Source: Chloroflexota bacterium
GTDB taxonomy: Bacteria; Chloroflexota; Anaerolineae; Aggregatilineales; Phototrophicaceae
Length of the DNA: 64,000 nucleotides
Assembly (NCBI GenBank): GCA_026708115.1
Contig: JAPOVL010000037.1
Span: 1-64,000, forward strand
Direction: 5' to 3'
A model generated the notes under the pieces. The model worked only from the letters and a program-made list of their open reading frames with translations, did no database searches and was not told the origin of the DNA. Every line of letters begins with the position of its first letter. Within the stretch, counting starts at the first letter, position 1. Shown here in pieces: positions 36,849 through 46,358 of the stretch. The position numbers were made by a program, and so were the translations under genes.

Positions 36849-37538
36849 TTATGAAGTCACATGCAAATAGTTCGCGACTGCCCAGCCCTCCACCTGAAAT
36901 TGCCTGTCGCGCACTTTCCACCAAGTGAAGCCGTCCGCTTCCCGGGGTCCGCCAATGATGTCGAAGGGCGAGCCCTCCGGCGCGCGGAAAAGGATTTGAC
37001 TTCCGGTTATGCCTGGCAGGTTGCGAATGTTCAATTCCTGGTTGCCCACGCCGGCAACCTCGACGCTGGTTCCGACTGTAATGGGAACGGGAGTAGGCAC
37101 GACCGCGACCGTTGGCAATATCGGGCCCGCCATGGCAAGATTCGCTGGCGCTTGCTGGTCAATGACAAGCACGACATTGTCGCTTGTCGCCGCAGGGTTG
37201 ACTTCGTCGGCGTCGTTGCGGATCGATTCGCCAATCTTGGCTGGATCGGCGACTACGATCTGTATAACAGGCTCGGCTTGCGGGAGGTCATTTCCAGCTC
37301 TCAGGGAAAGCAGCGCCAGTACGGCGGCCCCCGACAAGATGAGCGCGGTCAAAAATGTGAATCCCAGTGACCACAAGGGAAAATAAAAGGGACTTGCAGT
37401 CCGATTCCGGAGGCGATCCGGTCTTCCCGGAAGTTGCCGCGAAGGAATCGATTGCGTTCCATAGGCGAGGCCGTCCCGCAGTGAATCACTGGAAGGCCTA
37501 TGTTTGGGTAGACTGGGTTGCGGTCTTTGTTCGACCAT
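36849..37538 (-). CDS. Membrane-anchored protein with C-terminal SH3-like domain
   Basis: A 229-residue protein. Residues 1-50 are basic and polar, a single helix spans about 53-78 (LWSLGFTFLTALILSGAAVL), a low-complexity linker follows (PTVAVVPTPVPITVG), and the last 75 residues look like a bacterial SH3 domain (LNIRNLPGITGSQI, then GSPFDIIGGP and WWKVRDRQFQVEGWAVANYL). Such domains usually bind peptidoglycan or surface ligands, so it should face outward. It lies 16 bases before ligA and 14 bases after polX, an odd partner for DNA repair genes; co-transcription may be coincidental. Confidence 0.75.
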   Translation of the reverse strand: MVEQRPQPSLPKHRPSSDSLRDGLAYGTQSIPSRQLPGRPDRLRNRTASPFYFPLWSLGFTFLTALILSGAAVLALLSLRAGNDLPQAEPVIQIVVADPAKIGESIRNDADEVNPAATSDNVVLVIDQQAPANLAMAGPILPTVAVVPTPVPITVGTSVEVAGVGNQELNIRNLPGITGSQILFRAPEGSPFDIIGGPREADGFTWWKVRDRQFQVEGWAVANYLHVTS

Positions 37539-37552
37539 GGTACTAGCGATGA

Positions 37553-39307
37553 CTACTGATTCTTATCCTTGATCCAGGCGCTGAATCGATCGAAGGACCA
37601 GGTATTGACTACGTGACGGGCTTCAACCCAGCCGCGTCGGGCGTTGGTGATGCCATAATCCATCAGATCGAGATGGGCCACGCGATGCGCGTCGGTGTTG
37701 ATGGCGAGCAAGGCGCCCATTTCTATGGCCAAGCGCGCCAACTCCGGCTTGAGATCGAGCCGCAGCGGATTGGCGTTGATCTCGAGGATCGTATTGCTTT
37801 CACTGGCAGCGCGCAAGACGGCGTCCCAGTCAGCGTCTACCGCTTCTCGGTTCGGGAATTGCCGCGCTGAGGGATGGCCAATCATATCCACATGGGGATT
37901 GTTGATGGCATTGAGCAAGCGCATCGTGACTTGCTCGCGCTTCTGCCCTAAGCCAACGTGCAAGGAAGCGATCACAAAATCCAATTGCGCCAATATGTCA
38001 TCGGGGAAGTCGAGACTACCATCGGCGCGGATATCCACCTCGCTGCCAGCCAAGATTTGGATCTTGTCGCCCAGCGCGTCGTTGACTTGCCGGACTTCTT
38101 TGACTTGGTCCAGCAGCCGATCGATAGTGAGACCGTTGGCGATGCCCAGGCTGCGCGAGTGATCGGTAATGACGATGTACTTAAAGCCACGCTGGATACA
38201 GGCTTCCGCCATTTCGCGTATTGAGTTCTTGCCGTCGCTATAGGTGGTATGCATGTGCAAGTCGGCAACGATGTCTTCTCTTGTTATCAATTGCGGCAGT
38301 TGGTGATTTTGGGCTGCTTCAATCTCGCCGGCATCCTCGCGGAGTTCCGGCGGCACATATTGCATGCCCAAAGTCTCGTAGACTTTTTCTTCGCTGTCAC
38401 AGAGGATTTTGGGGGCGGATTCGACAATCACTTTATTGGCATCCACCGGGCTCAAGGCGTGTTCGTTCAGGCTCAAGCCTTGGTCAAGGGCAATTTGACG
38501 CATTTTTACGTTATGCGCCAGACTGCCTGTGAAATAGTTAAGCGCCGTACCCCAACGCGCTTTTTCCAGGACGCGGACATCGACCTGCAAGCCGGAGAGC
38601 AATTCCACCGAGCTTTTGGTCGGTCCGTGCCCCAAAACCCGAGCAACGTTTTCCATGCAGACAAAGCAGTCCATAATAGGCGCGGCCTCGTCGCTGGCGA
38701 CGAGAATATCGACATCGCCGATGGTTTCTCGTCCGCGGCGGATGCTGCCGGCCAGCGCGCCGGCGCCCGCTTCTGGCAAGGCCAACAGCAGATCGAGGAT
38801 CTGTTGCGCTGCGGGCAGGGCGTCGCCGATTGAGGCGCGTCCGGTTTGTCGCGACAGGGCCTCAATGCCATCCAGAATCTTTTGCTGGCTCTTTACCCCC
38901 ATACCGGGCAGCTGAGCCAACTGATCGTCAGCCGCCGCCGCCGCCAACTGGTTGACATCGGTAATGTCGAGTTTTTCCCAGAAGAGCTTGGCCTTCTTCG
39001 GTCCCACACCGTTGATGTGCATGATGTCGACCAGGCCTTCGGGGATCTCGGCTTTGAGGCGATTGTAGAAGTCAAGTTCGCCCGTCTCCAGCATTTCGTC
39101 GATCTTGGCGGCGATCGTCTTGCCGATATTGCTGAGATCAGTCAAAGCTCCTTCGGCCGAAATGACGCGTAAATCACGCGGCACCGCGCGAATGGTCTCG
39201 GCTGCGCGCCGGTAGGACAAAACGCGATGAATGTTGTCGCCGCGGATTTGCAGCATATCGGCGCAACGCTCAAAAATATCAGCGATCTCTCTGTTATTGA
39301 GGCTCAA
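37553..39307 (-). CDS. polX: DNA polymerase X with PHP exonuclease domain
   Basis: A 584-residue bacterial family X polymerase. The N-terminal 8-kDa/HhH part (HINGVGPKKAKLFW, LPGMGVKSQQKI) precedes the polymerase motif GSIRRGRETIGDVDILV with its metal Asp pair near residue 200, and LQVDVRVLE supplies the third. The C-terminal PHP domain starts near residue 345 with DLHMHTTYSDGKNS and VITDHSRSLG. PolX fills short gaps in base-excision repair, and the PHP domain has 3'-5' exonuclease and AP-site activity in relatives. It heads the polX-SH3-ligA-rlmI operon. An imperfect LexA-like box lies 31 bases upstream. Confidence 0.93.
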   Translation of the reverse strand: MSLNNREIADIFERCADMLQIRGDNIHRVLSYRRAAETIRAVPRDLRVISAEGALTDLSNIGKTIAAKIDEMLETGELDFYNRLKAEIPEGLVDIMHINGVGPKKAKLFWEKLDITDVNQLAAAAADDQLAQLPGMGVKSQQKILDGIEALSRQTGRASIGDALPAAQQILDLLLALPEAGAGALAGSIRRGRETIGDVDILVASDEAAPIMDCFVCMENVARVLGHGPTKSSVELLSGLQVDVRVLEKARWGTALNYFTGSLAHNVKMRQIALDQGLSLNEHALSPVDANKVIVESAPKILCDSEEKVYETLGMQYVPPELREDAGEIEAAQNHQLPQLITREDIVADLHMHTTYSDGKNSIREMAEACIQRGFKYIVITDHSRSLGIANGLTIDRLLDQVKEVRQVNDALGDKIQILAGSEVDIRADGSLDFPDDILAQLDFVIASLHVGLGQKREQVTMRLLNAINNPHVDMIGHPSARQFPNREAVDADWDAVLRAASESNTILEINANPLRLDLKPELARLAIEMGALLAINTDAHRVAHLDLMDYGITNARRGWVEARHVVNTWSFDRFSAWIKDKNQ

Positions 39308-39337
39308 TTCCGACTCCTGTGTTTAGGACAGGTTTTA

Positions 39338-39349
39338 GAACGCATATTC
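39338..39349. promoter_or_regulatory. Imperfect LexA-like box upstream of polX
   Basis: GAACGCATATTC differs from the perfect dyad GAAC-N4-GTTC at one of eight core positions. It lies 31 bases upstream of the polX start codon. Chance occurrence is possible; it gains weight from the perfect box at uvrB. Confidence 0.3.
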
Positions 39350-39413
39350 GAGCTAAGTATACCAAATCTTTGCCTATGGACAAAGTAGATTTATGCGCCA
39401 CAATCACAGAGGC

Positions 39414-39442
39414 TTGACAGAGCCGGCAGGGCAGGCTAGCAT
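39414..39442 (+). promoter_or_regulatory. trp operon promoter
   Basis: TTGACA (39414-39419) and TAGCAT (39437-39442) are separated by 17 bases. Predicted initiation near 39449 leaves room for a complete T-box leader of about 290 bases. Confidence 0.65.
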
Positions 39443-39449
39443 ACTTGCA

Positions 39450-39737
39450 ATTGAATATCACATGAAAGACTGTGAACCAGAGTAGTACGCATCGTCGCGG
39501 TGTACAGAGAATCGCTAGTAGCTGTGAATGCGAGACAACCAGCGATGCGGAATGGACTGGGGAGTCGCGCAGGTGAAAGGGGAGACCGAGTAGCTTGCGA
39601 CGGTGAGCGCTCCGTGATCTAGGCGCGGGATATCGATCGTGAGGTCTGTATCCGCAGAGTGATCTGCCCTGGGCAGGTAATCAAGGTGGTACCGCGGGAA
39701 CCCTTCTCGTCCTTGAATGGATGATTCGGGTTTTTTT
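39450..39737 (+). promoter_or_regulatory. T-box riboswitch, tryptophan-specific, transcription-terminating
   Basis: The conserved antiterminator core AAGGTGGTACCGCGG starts at 39683 and its partner CGTCCTT follows. The TGGT bulge pairs with the tRNA 3' end. In Stem I, CGCATCG (39489-39495) pairs with CGATGCG (39543-39549), an AGAGA-type loop lies 5', and the 3' side has GGAATGGAC, placing a UGG (Trp) specifier at 39553-39555. AACCC...GGGTT followed by seven T's (39731-39737) forms the competing terminator, 7 bases before the trpE ribosome binding site. Uncharged tRNA-Trp should stabilise the antiterminator and switch the operon on. The specifier agrees with the genes it controls. Confidence 0.88.
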
Positions 39738-39757
39738 GATTTTAGGGGAGGCAGCAA

Positions 39758-41278
39758 ATGCTGAACGTGAGGGACCTAGCGCGACAAGACATTAAACCGA
39801 CGCGTCAAGAAATCTACGCGCATTTTGAAAAGGGCGACCACGTGCCGGTCTATCGCACGCTGCTTGCTGATTTGGAAACCCCGGTCAGTGTTTATATGAA
39901 GTTGAAAGAGGCGGGCAAGCCAGCATTTTTGCTGGAGAGCGTCGAAGGTGGCGAACAAGCCGGCCGTTATTCCTTTATTGGGGTGAACCCCAAGGGTGTG
40001 CTAGTCGTCAAGGACAATATGGTTCACTTCGAGCGCGATGGGCGGAAGACGAGCTACCCCATTCTCGCGGGCCAAGACCCGCTGCATGTCATCAAGGCTC
40101 ACTTTGGGAACGTGAATCCGGTGCCGCTTGAAGGGTTGCCGCGTCTGGTTGGCGGCGCGGTCGGCTATATGTCCTATGATATCGTGCGTTATTTCGAAGA
40201 TTTGCCGGCGACCGCGTCCGATGATCTGGAGGTGCCAACCGTGGCCTTCATGCTGCCGGATACGCTGGTCATATTCGATCGCGTCAAACATCAGTTGATC
40301 GTGCTGGCAAACGCGCACAACACCGGCGATCCAGACGCGGCCTATGACCGAGCGATCGCGAGCATTGATCAGATCGTCGAAGCCTTGGCGCGCCCGATGG
40401 AACATCACGCGTACACGGCCCCGGGGGGGATCCACCACGGAGACCTCGTTTCCAACGTTGAACAACATATCTATGAAGAGCAAGTCCGCAAGGCAAAAGA
40501 ATACATCCGCGACGGCGATGCTTTCCAGGTTGTTTTGGCGCAGCGCTTCAGTCGAGAGACGACAGCGACTCCCTTGCAGATTTATCGCGCCTTGCGCGCG
40601 ACCAATCCATCACCTTATATGTTCTTGCTGGAATTCGGCGACGACTTGAACCTGGTTGGCGCCTCGCCGGAGATGCTCGTGCGGCTGGAAGACGGCATCG
40701 CGTACAACCGGCCTTTGGCTGGGACGCGACGGCGCGGGGTGAACGAGCAAGAAGATTTGGAACTGGAAGAAGAACTGATAAACGATCCCAAAGAGCGGGC
40801 CGAGCATGTGATGCTGGTTGACCTGGGACGCAATGACCTGGGGCGCGTCTGTGATTACGGAACCGTCAAAGTGACCAAGATGATGTATATCGAACGCTAC
40901 TCGCATGTGATGCACATCGTGAGCCAGGTTGAGGGCGTAATTCGCCAGAACATGGACGCCTTTGATCTGCTGCGGGCGACCTTCCCGGCCGGGACGCTGA
41001 GCGGGGCACCAAAAGTGCGAGCCATGGAAATTATCGAGGAGCTGGAGGAGACGCGGCGGGGTCCCTATGGTGGGGCGGTCGGCTATTTCAGTTTCGATGG
41101 TTCGATGGATATGTGCATTACCATTCGCACGTTGCTGATGCAAAACGGAACCATCAGCGTGCAAGCGGGCGGCGGGATCGTCGCCGATAGCGACCCCACA
41201 GCGGAATACTACGAGTCAATCAACAAAGCGGAGGCGGTGTTTGAAGCCGTCAGGTATGCAGAAGAAGGTTTGATGTGA
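39758..41278 (+). CDS. trpE: Anthranilate synthase component I
   Basis: A 506-residue chorismate-utilising enzyme that makes anthranilate with ammonia from TrpG. The feedback-inhibition motif LLES is intact (58-61), followed by GRYSFIG. The catalytic C-terminal half includes NPSPYMFLLEFGDD, LAGTRRRG, AGTLSGAPKVRAMEIIEELE and QAGGGIVADSDP. AGGGGAGG lies just before the ATG. It is the first structural gene after the T-box, so both Trp feedback on the enzyme and tRNA-Trp control of transcription are expected. trpG follows after 52 bases. Confidence 0.97.
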   Translation: MLNVRDLARQDIKPTRQEIYAHFEKGDHVPVYRTLLADLETPVSVYMKLKEAGKPAFLLESVEGGEQAGRYSFIGVNPKGVLVVKDNMVHFERDGRKTSYPILAGQDPLHVIKAHFGNVNPVPLEGLPRLVGGAVGYMSYDIVRYFEDLPATASDDLEVPTVAFMLPDTLVIFDRVKHQLIVLANAHNTGDPDAAYDRAIASIDQIVEALARPMEHHAYTAPGGIHHGDLVSNVEQHIYEEQVRKAKEYIRDGDAFQVVLAQRFSRETTATPLQIYRALRATNPSPYMFLLEFGDDLNLVGASPEMLVRLEDGIAYNRPLAGTRRRGVNEQEDLELEEELINDPKERAEHVMLVDLGRNDLGRVCDYGTVKVTKMMYIERYSHVMHIVSQVEGVIRQNMDAFDLLRATFPAGTLSGAPKVRAMEIIEELEETRRGPYGGAVGYFSFDGSMDMCITIRTLLMQNGTISVQAGGGIVADSDPTAEYYESINKAEAVFEAVRYAEEGLM

Positions 41279-41330
41279 GGGCCGACGTGCATAAGGTGCA
41301 GAAAAACGGAAAGGTTGAAGGGAAGCGAAG

Positions 41331-41918
41331 ATGATCTTGGTGATCGACAATTACGACAGTTTCACTTACAACATCGTGCAGGAACTGGGCGAACTGGGCG
41401 CGGAGTTGACAGTGTATCGCAACGACAAAATCACCGTTGACGAGATACGGGCTCTGCAGCCGGATCGTATCGTGATCTCGCCAGGTCCTGGCTATCCCTG
41501 CGACGCCGGCGTCTCGTTGGAATTGATTCGGGAGTTGGGGTCGGAGATACCCACCCTGGGTGTATGTCTGGGGCACCAGGCCATCGGCGAAGCATATGGC
41601 GGGGTGGTTGTGCATGCGCCGGAGTTGATGCATGGCAAGACCAGCATGATCTATCACGGGGGCGACACGATCTTCGGGGGCATTCCCGATCCCTTCGAGG
41701 CGACGCGCTATCATAGCTTGATCGTGGAAGAAGCAAGTCTGCCCGACTGCCTGATGATCACGGCGCGGACAGCCAGCGGCGAGATCATGGGACTCCGTCA
41801 CAAGCAGCATCCGGTGATTGGGGTACAGTTTCATCCGGAAAGCATCTTGACGACTTATGGGATGAAAATGCTGGGCAATTTCCTGCAATTCCAGCCCTTG
41901 CAGACGATCGAACAATAG
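41331..41918 (+). CDS. trpG: Anthranilate synthase component II (glutamine amidotransferase)
   Basis: A 195-residue class I glutamine amidotransferase that supplies ammonia to TrpE. The catalytic triad is visible: Cys in [11 protein letters not shown] and His in GVQFHPES with Glu two residues on. The N-terminal [12 protein letters not shown] is typical. The same protein type also serves folate synthesis as PabA, but its position between trpE and trpD makes tryptophan the main role. It ends 19 bases before trpD. Confidence 0.95.
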   Translation: MILVIDNYDSFTYNIVQELGELGAELTVYRNDKITVDEIRALQPDRIVISPGPGYPCDAGVSLELIRELGSEIPTLGVCLGHQAIGEAYGGVVVHAPELMHGKTSMIYHGGDTIFGGIPDPFEATRYHSLIVEEASLPDCLMITARTASGEIMGLRHKQHPVIGVQFHPESILTTYGMKMLGNFLQFQPLQTIEQ

Positions 41919-41937
41919 ACGAACAAGAGGTGTCGAC

Positions 41938-42987
41938 ATGGCGACGAGAACAATGATTAACATCGCGAACGCAATTGACGGGCTGAGCCGATTTGCGAAT
42001 TTGCAAGCCGACGAAGCCAAGATGGTCATGCTTCAGATTATGCACGGCGGCGCCAGCGACGCGCAGATTGGCGCCTATCTGATGGCCCTGCGCATGAAAG
42101 GCGAAACCATAGAGGAGATTACTGGCAGCGCCCGGGCCATGCGCGCGGCGGCCAGCCCGGTCCCGACGCATGTCGAGGGCGATCTGCTGGATACCTGTGG
42201 AACGGGCGGGGACAGGTCCGGCACGTTCAACATCAGCACCACGGTGGCCTTTGTGGCGGCCGCGGCCGGGATTCCCGTCGCCAAGCATGGCAATCGCGCC
42301 GCCAGCAGCAAATGCGGCAGCGCGGACGTCCTGGCGGAACTGGGCGTTAATCTCGATCTCAGCCCGGAGCAGGTTGGCAAATGCGTCGACGATATCGGCA
42401 TTGGCTTTCTGTTTGCGGTCAAGTTGCACCCGGCGATGCGCCACGCGATTGCACCGCGGCGGGAGTTGGGCATCCGCACGATCTTCAACATTCTCGGGCC
42501 CTTGACCAATCCGGCAGGGGCGCAAAGACAACTGATGGGTGTTTTCGCGCCGGAACTGACCGATTTGTTGGCTCAAGTGCTGCGCGCTCTGGGATCGAAA
42601 TCGGCCATGGTGGTGAATGGTTACGGGGGTCTGGACGAACTGACCACGACTGGCCCCAATCGCATCAGTTACTTGCAGGAAGACGGCCAAATCGTGCACA
42701 TTGACGTCGACCCGACGGAACTGGGATTCCACGCCGCGCACATCACCGACCTGAAAGGCGATGACGCGCCGACCAATGCCGCCATCCTGCGTTCAGTGTT
42801 ATCCGGAGGCGAAAGCGGCGCCAAACGCGATGTTGTGCTGCTCAATGCCGGGGCTGCGATCATGGCTGCCGGCAGGACCGATTCGATTGCGGAGGGCATC
42901 GAGGTGGCGCGAGAGGCGATTGACAGCGGCGAAGCTATCGGGAAACTTGATCAGCTAATCGACTTGAGCCAAAGCTTGGCCTCATGA
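41938..42987 (+). CDS. trpD: Anthranilate phosphoribosyltransferase
   Basis: A 349-residue enzyme that joins anthranilate and PRPP. The PRPP-binding glycine-rich loop is LLDTCGTGGDRSGTFNISTT. KHGNRAASSKCGSADVLAELG and the anthranilate-contacting region before GIRTIFNILGPLTNP are conserved. The last codons overlap the trpC start by four bases (ATGA), indicating translational coupling. Confidence 0.96.
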   Translation: MATRTMINIANAIDGLSRFANLQADEAKMVMLQIMHGGASDAQIGAYLMALRMKGETIEEITGSARAMRAAASPVPTHVEGDLLDTCGTGGDRSGTFNISTTVAFVAAAAGIPVAKHGNRAASSKCGSADVLAELGVNLDLSPEQVGKCVDDIGIGFLFAVKLHPAMRHAIAPRRELGIRTIFNILGPLTNPAGAQRQLMGVFAPELTDLLAQVLRALGSKSAMVVNGYGGLDELTTTGPNRISYLQEDGQIVHIDVDPTELGFHAAHITDLKGDDAPTNAAILRSVLSGGESGAKRDVVLLNAGAAIMAAGRTDSIAEGIEVAREAIDSGEAIGKLDQLIDLSQSLAS

Positions 42988-43805
42988 CTTCGCCCTTTGT
43001 CACGACTGACACGGTCCTGGACCGCATCCTGGCGAGAAAGGTCGAGGAAGTTGCCCAGCACAAGCGTGAAACTTCGCTCGCGGCGATGCGAGCCGAGTCG
43101 GAAGCTTTTCCTTTTGCGCCGCGCGACATGATAGCCGCTTTGCGCAAGGACGAGGTCGCCTTGATAGCCGAGGTCAAACGCGCCTCGCCGAGCAAGGGCC
43201 TGCTGACGGATGACTTCGCCCCGGTGATGATGGCGGCAACTTACGCGTTTAACGGCGCGGCAGCAATTTCTGTGTTGACCGACGCCGACTTTTTCATGGG
43301 TAGCTTGGCCTATCTGCGCGCTGTGCGGGAAGCGGTAGACCTTCCCCTGCTACGCAAGGACTTCATTATCGATCCCTTTCAAGTATACGAGGCGCGCGCG
43401 GCCGGCGCCGACACCGTCTTATTGATTGTGGCGGCCCTTGCCGACCTGCAGTTGGCGGAGCTGCATGCGCAGACGCATGATTGCGGCATGTCGGCCCTGG
43501 TCGAAGTCCATAACGAAGGCGAGATGGAACGTGCTTTGCGGCTCGACGCCAAGCTGATCGGCATTAACAACCGTGATTTGAAGACATTCGACGTCGACCT
43601 CGGGACGACCGCGCGACTGGCCGGTATGGTGGACGACGATGTGGTTCTGGTGGCGGAAAGCGGCATCCGCGATGCTGCCGATGTACGGACGATGGGCGCC
43701 TCTGGCGCGGATGCCATATTGGTTGGCGAATCGCTGGTGAAAGCGCCGGATATGGTGAGCTTGGTACGCGAATTGAGCGGACAAGGTCGAGGCTCCGATG
43801 ACTAG
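42984..43805 (+). CDS. trpC: Indole-3-glycerol phosphate synthase
   Basis: A 273-residue TIM barrel that cyclises CdRP to indole-3-glycerol phosphate. LIAEVKRASPSKGLL carries the catalytic Glu and Lys, LRKDFIIDPFQVYEARAAGAD the second Lys, then INNRDLKTF and VAESGIRDAAD with the phosphate-binding end. It overlaps trpD by four bases and trpF by eight, keeping the three genes tightly coupled. Confidence 0.96.
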   Translation: MTSPFVTTDTVLDRILARKVEEVAQHKRETSLAAMRAESEAFPFAPRDMIAALRKDEVALIAEVKRASPSKGLLTDDFAPVMMAATYAFNGAAAISVLTDADFFMGSLAYLRAVREAVDLPLLRKDFIIDPFQVYEARAAGADTVLLIVAALADLQLAELHAQTHDCGMSALVEVHNEGEMERALRLDAKLIGINNRDLKTFDVDLGTTARLAGMVDDDVVLVAESGIRDAADVRTMGASGADAILVGESLVKAPDMVSLVRELSGQGRGSDD

Positions 43806-44460
43806 AGTCAAAGTTTGCGGTGTCCGGTCTTTTGACAACGCGCTGATGGTCGCCGAAGCGGGCGCCGATCTGATCGGCTTGAATCTTTATCCGGAGTCGC
43901 CTCGCTTCATCGACGCGGACACAGCGGGCGATCTTGCAAGACGATTGCGCGCCAGGCTCGGCGATCATTGCCCCGTGTTGGTTGGCGTTTTCGTCAATGA
44001 ATCGGCTGATCGAGTGCGCGAGCTGGTTGCGTCTGTCGGCCTTGATTTCGCGCAATTGAGCGGCGATGAAAGCCCTGAGACGCTGACGGAATTGGGCGGA
44101 ATCGCATTCAAGGGGATTCGTCCCAAGAGCGCGGAAGCAGCCCATAAAGACGCCGACAGCTACCTAAGCGCTATCGCGGCGGATGCTCGGATGCCGTCAC
44201 TGCTGCTGGATGCCTTTAATCCCGAGTTGTATGGCGGCACTGGGGAAACGGCAGCCCTTGACGTGGCGCTGGCGCTGCGGGATGTGGCGCCGCGGCTGAT
44301 GCTGGCTGGAGGGTTGAATCCAGAGAATGTCGGGGCGCGACTGCGGGCGATTCGACCCTGGGGCGTGGACGTGGCCAGCGGCGTGGAAGCCGGGACGCCG
44401 GGGTTCAAAGACGAAGAGAAGGTTCGCGCCTTCATCACCGAAGTGAGGAAGGCCAAATGA
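43798..44460 (+). CDS. trpF: Phosphoribosylanthranilate isomerase
   Basis: A 220-residue TIM barrel. RVKVCGVRSFDNALMVAEAG includes the catalytic Cys, LIGLNLYPESPRFI follows, and the phosphate-binding end reads LAGGLNPENVG and VDVASGVEA with the catalytic Asp in the LLLDAF region. It performs the Amadori rearrangement before trpC acts. It starts inside the end of trpC and overlaps the nudix gene by four bases. Confidence 0.93.
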   Translation: MTRVKVCGVRSFDNALMVAEAGADLIGLNLYPESPRFIDADTAGDLARRLRARLGDHCPVLVGVFVNESADRVRELVASVGLDFAQLSGDESPETLTELGGIAFKGIRPKSAEAAHKDADSYLSAIAADARMPSLLLDAFNPELYGGTGETAALDVALALRDVAPRLMLAGGLNPENVGARLRAIRPWGVDVASGVEAGTPGFKDEEKVRAFITEVRKAK

Positions 44461-45083
44461 GCGAACAGTTCGACATCTACGACGAATCCTTGCGCCATAT
44501 CGGTGTCAAATCGCGCGAGGCCGTGCACAGAGATGGCGACTGGCATCAGGTCTTCCATTGCTGGATGGTCGGGCGCGAGCTCAATGGCGACGAATTTGTG
44601 ATTTTGCAAATGCGGCACGACGACAAGGATATGTACCCCGGTAAGGTCGATATCAGCGCGGCCGGGCACTTGGAGGCGGGCGAGAGCGTGGCCGACGGTG
44701 TACGCGAAATCGAAGAAGAGTTGGGCCTGCGCGTCAACTTTGAAGATCTGGTGCCGTTAGGACGACGTCTGGGAATATCGCGATACCGCGATGTGGTCGA
44801 TTGTCAAATCTGTCACGTATTCTTTTGCGTATGCAGCCGGTCCCTGGCGGATTACAACTATAGAGAAGACGAGGTCAAGGGACTATTGAAGTTGCCGCTT
44901 GATGCGGGCCTGAGCTTGCTGTCGGGTGAAGTTGACAGTGTGATGGTCGAAGCAGTCGGATTGCGGGCGGATCGCGTAACGATTGGCGTTGGGGACTTCA
45001 TCCCGAGCGTCGATCACTATGCACTGAAGACGCTGATCCTGGCGAAGAGATATTTTGCCGGAGAAAAACATTTATACATTTGA
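44457..45083 (+). CDS. NUDIX hydrolase embedded in the trp operon
   Basis: A 208-residue protein with a complete nudix box (GHLEAGESVADGVREIEEEL, then G). The N-terminal segment (FDIYDESLRHIGVKSREAVHRDG) and HQVFHCWMVG match the IPP isomerase-like/YfcD branch. It should hydrolyse a nucleoside diphosphate-linked compound or related pyrophosphate; the substrate is unknown. Its start overlaps trpF by four bases and trpB follows 21 bases after its stop, so it is translated as part of the operon. It may act as a housecleaning enzyme or have no tryptophan role. Confidence 0.85.
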   Translation: MSEQFDIYDESLRHIGVKSREAVHRDGDWHQVFHCWMVGRELNGDEFVILQMRHDDKDMYPGKVDISAAGHLEAGESVADGVREIEEELGLRVNFEDLVPLGRRLGISRYRDVVDCQICHVFFCVCSRSLADYNYREDEVKGLLKLPLDAGLSLLSGEVDSVMVEAVGLRADRVTIGVGDFIPSVDHYALKTLILAKRYFAGEKHLYI

Positions 45084-45104
45084 AACAGCCGAGGATGCGC
45101 GAAA

Positions 45105-46328
45105 ATGACAGAACTCTATATACGTACGGACCTCACTGACCTGCCGGATGCGCGCGGCTATTTCGGTGAATTCGGCGGGCGCTTTGTGCCAGAAACGATC
45201 ATTCCTGCGCTTGACGAGCTGGAGGGCGCTTACGCCGATGCGATCGCTGATCCCTCGTTTCACGATGAACTCGCCCATCTCCAGCGCACGTATACCGGAC
45301 GCCCAACACCCGTCAGCTATGCGCGACGGTTGAGCGAGCGGCTCGGTGGCGCGCAGATCTACTTGAAACGCGAAGACCTCGCGCATACTGGCGCGCACAA
45401 GATCAACAACGCCCTGGGGCAGGGCCTGCTGGCTAAGCGCATGGGCAAAGGACGTATCATAGCCGAGACTGGCGCCGGGCAACATGGCGTGGGCACGGCG
45501 ACGGCCATGGCTTTGCTCGGTCTGGCATGTCATGTCTATATGGGCACGGTGGATATCAAGCGCCAGCAACCCAACGTCTTCCGCATGAAATTGCTGGGCG
45601 CGGAAGTGATTCCCGTGACCAGCGGCAGTCGAACGCTAAAGGACGCCATCAACGAAGCCATGCGCGACTGGGTAACCAATGTCGAGACGACCTTCTATCT
45701 GCTGGGTTCGGCGCTGGGCCCGCATCCCTATCCGATGATGGTTCGCGACTTTCAGAGCGTTATCGGCGCCGAGGCGCGCGAGCAGATTCAGGAGATGACG
45801 GGTCACTTGCCTGACGCTTGCATCGCATGCGTCGGTGGCGGCAGCAATGCCATCGGCATGTTCCACGCTTTCCGCGACGACGAAGGCACGGAATTGATCG
45901 GTGTGGAAGCGGGCGGGCATGGCATCGAAAGCGGAGAACATGCGGCGCGCTTTGCCGATCTCGATATCAGCCGACCCGGCATTTTGCACGGAACCCGCTC
46001 TTATGTGATGCAAGACGATGACGGACAAATCATGGAAACGCACAGTATCTCCGCCGGCCTGGACTACCCCTCGGTAGGCCCGGAGCACGCTCACTTGCGG
46101 CAGATGGAACGCGCCTTCTACACCATGGCAACTGATGAAGAGGCTTTAGAGGCATTTCAGGTATTGAGCAAAACAGAAGGCATCATTCCGGCTTTGGAAA
46201 GTTCACATGCGCTGGCCGAAGCGATCAAGCGCGCGCCGACGATGCCGCGAGACAGCGTCTTGCTGGTCAACCTTTCCGGCCGGGGCGATAAAGACCTTGA
46301 TACGGTCATTGGCGTTTTGGACGACTGA
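45105..46328 (+). CDS. trpB: Tryptophan synthase beta chain
   Basis: A 407-residue PLP enzyme that condenses indole and serine. The PLP lysine lies in [17 protein letters not shown], followed by [17 protein letters not shown] and the phosphate-binding [27 protein letters not shown] opens the homologous region, marking this as the TrpB1 type that partners TrpA. trpA follows 30 bases later. Confidence 0.97.
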   Translation: MTELYIRTDLTDLPDARGYFGEFGGRFVPETIIPALDELEGAYADAIADPSFHDELAHLQRTYTGRPTPVSYARRLSERLGGAQIYLKREDLAHTGAHKINNALGQGLLAKRMGKGRIIAETGAGQHGVGTATAMALLGLACHVYMGTVDIKRQQPNVFRMKLLGAEVIPVTSGSRTLKDAINEAMRDWVTNVETTFYLLGSALGPHPYPMMVRDFQSVIGAEAREQIQEMTGHLPDACIACVGGGSNAIGMFHAFRDDEGTELIGVEAGGHGIESGEHAARFADLDISRPGILHGTRSYVMQDDDGQIMETHSISAGLDYPSVGPEHAHLRQMERAFYTMATDEEALEAFQVLSKTEGIIPALESSHALAEAIKRAPTMPRDSVLLVNLSGRGDKDLDTVIGVLDD

Positions 46329-46358
46329 GCAATGCCGCGACGGGAGAAGACGACAGAC

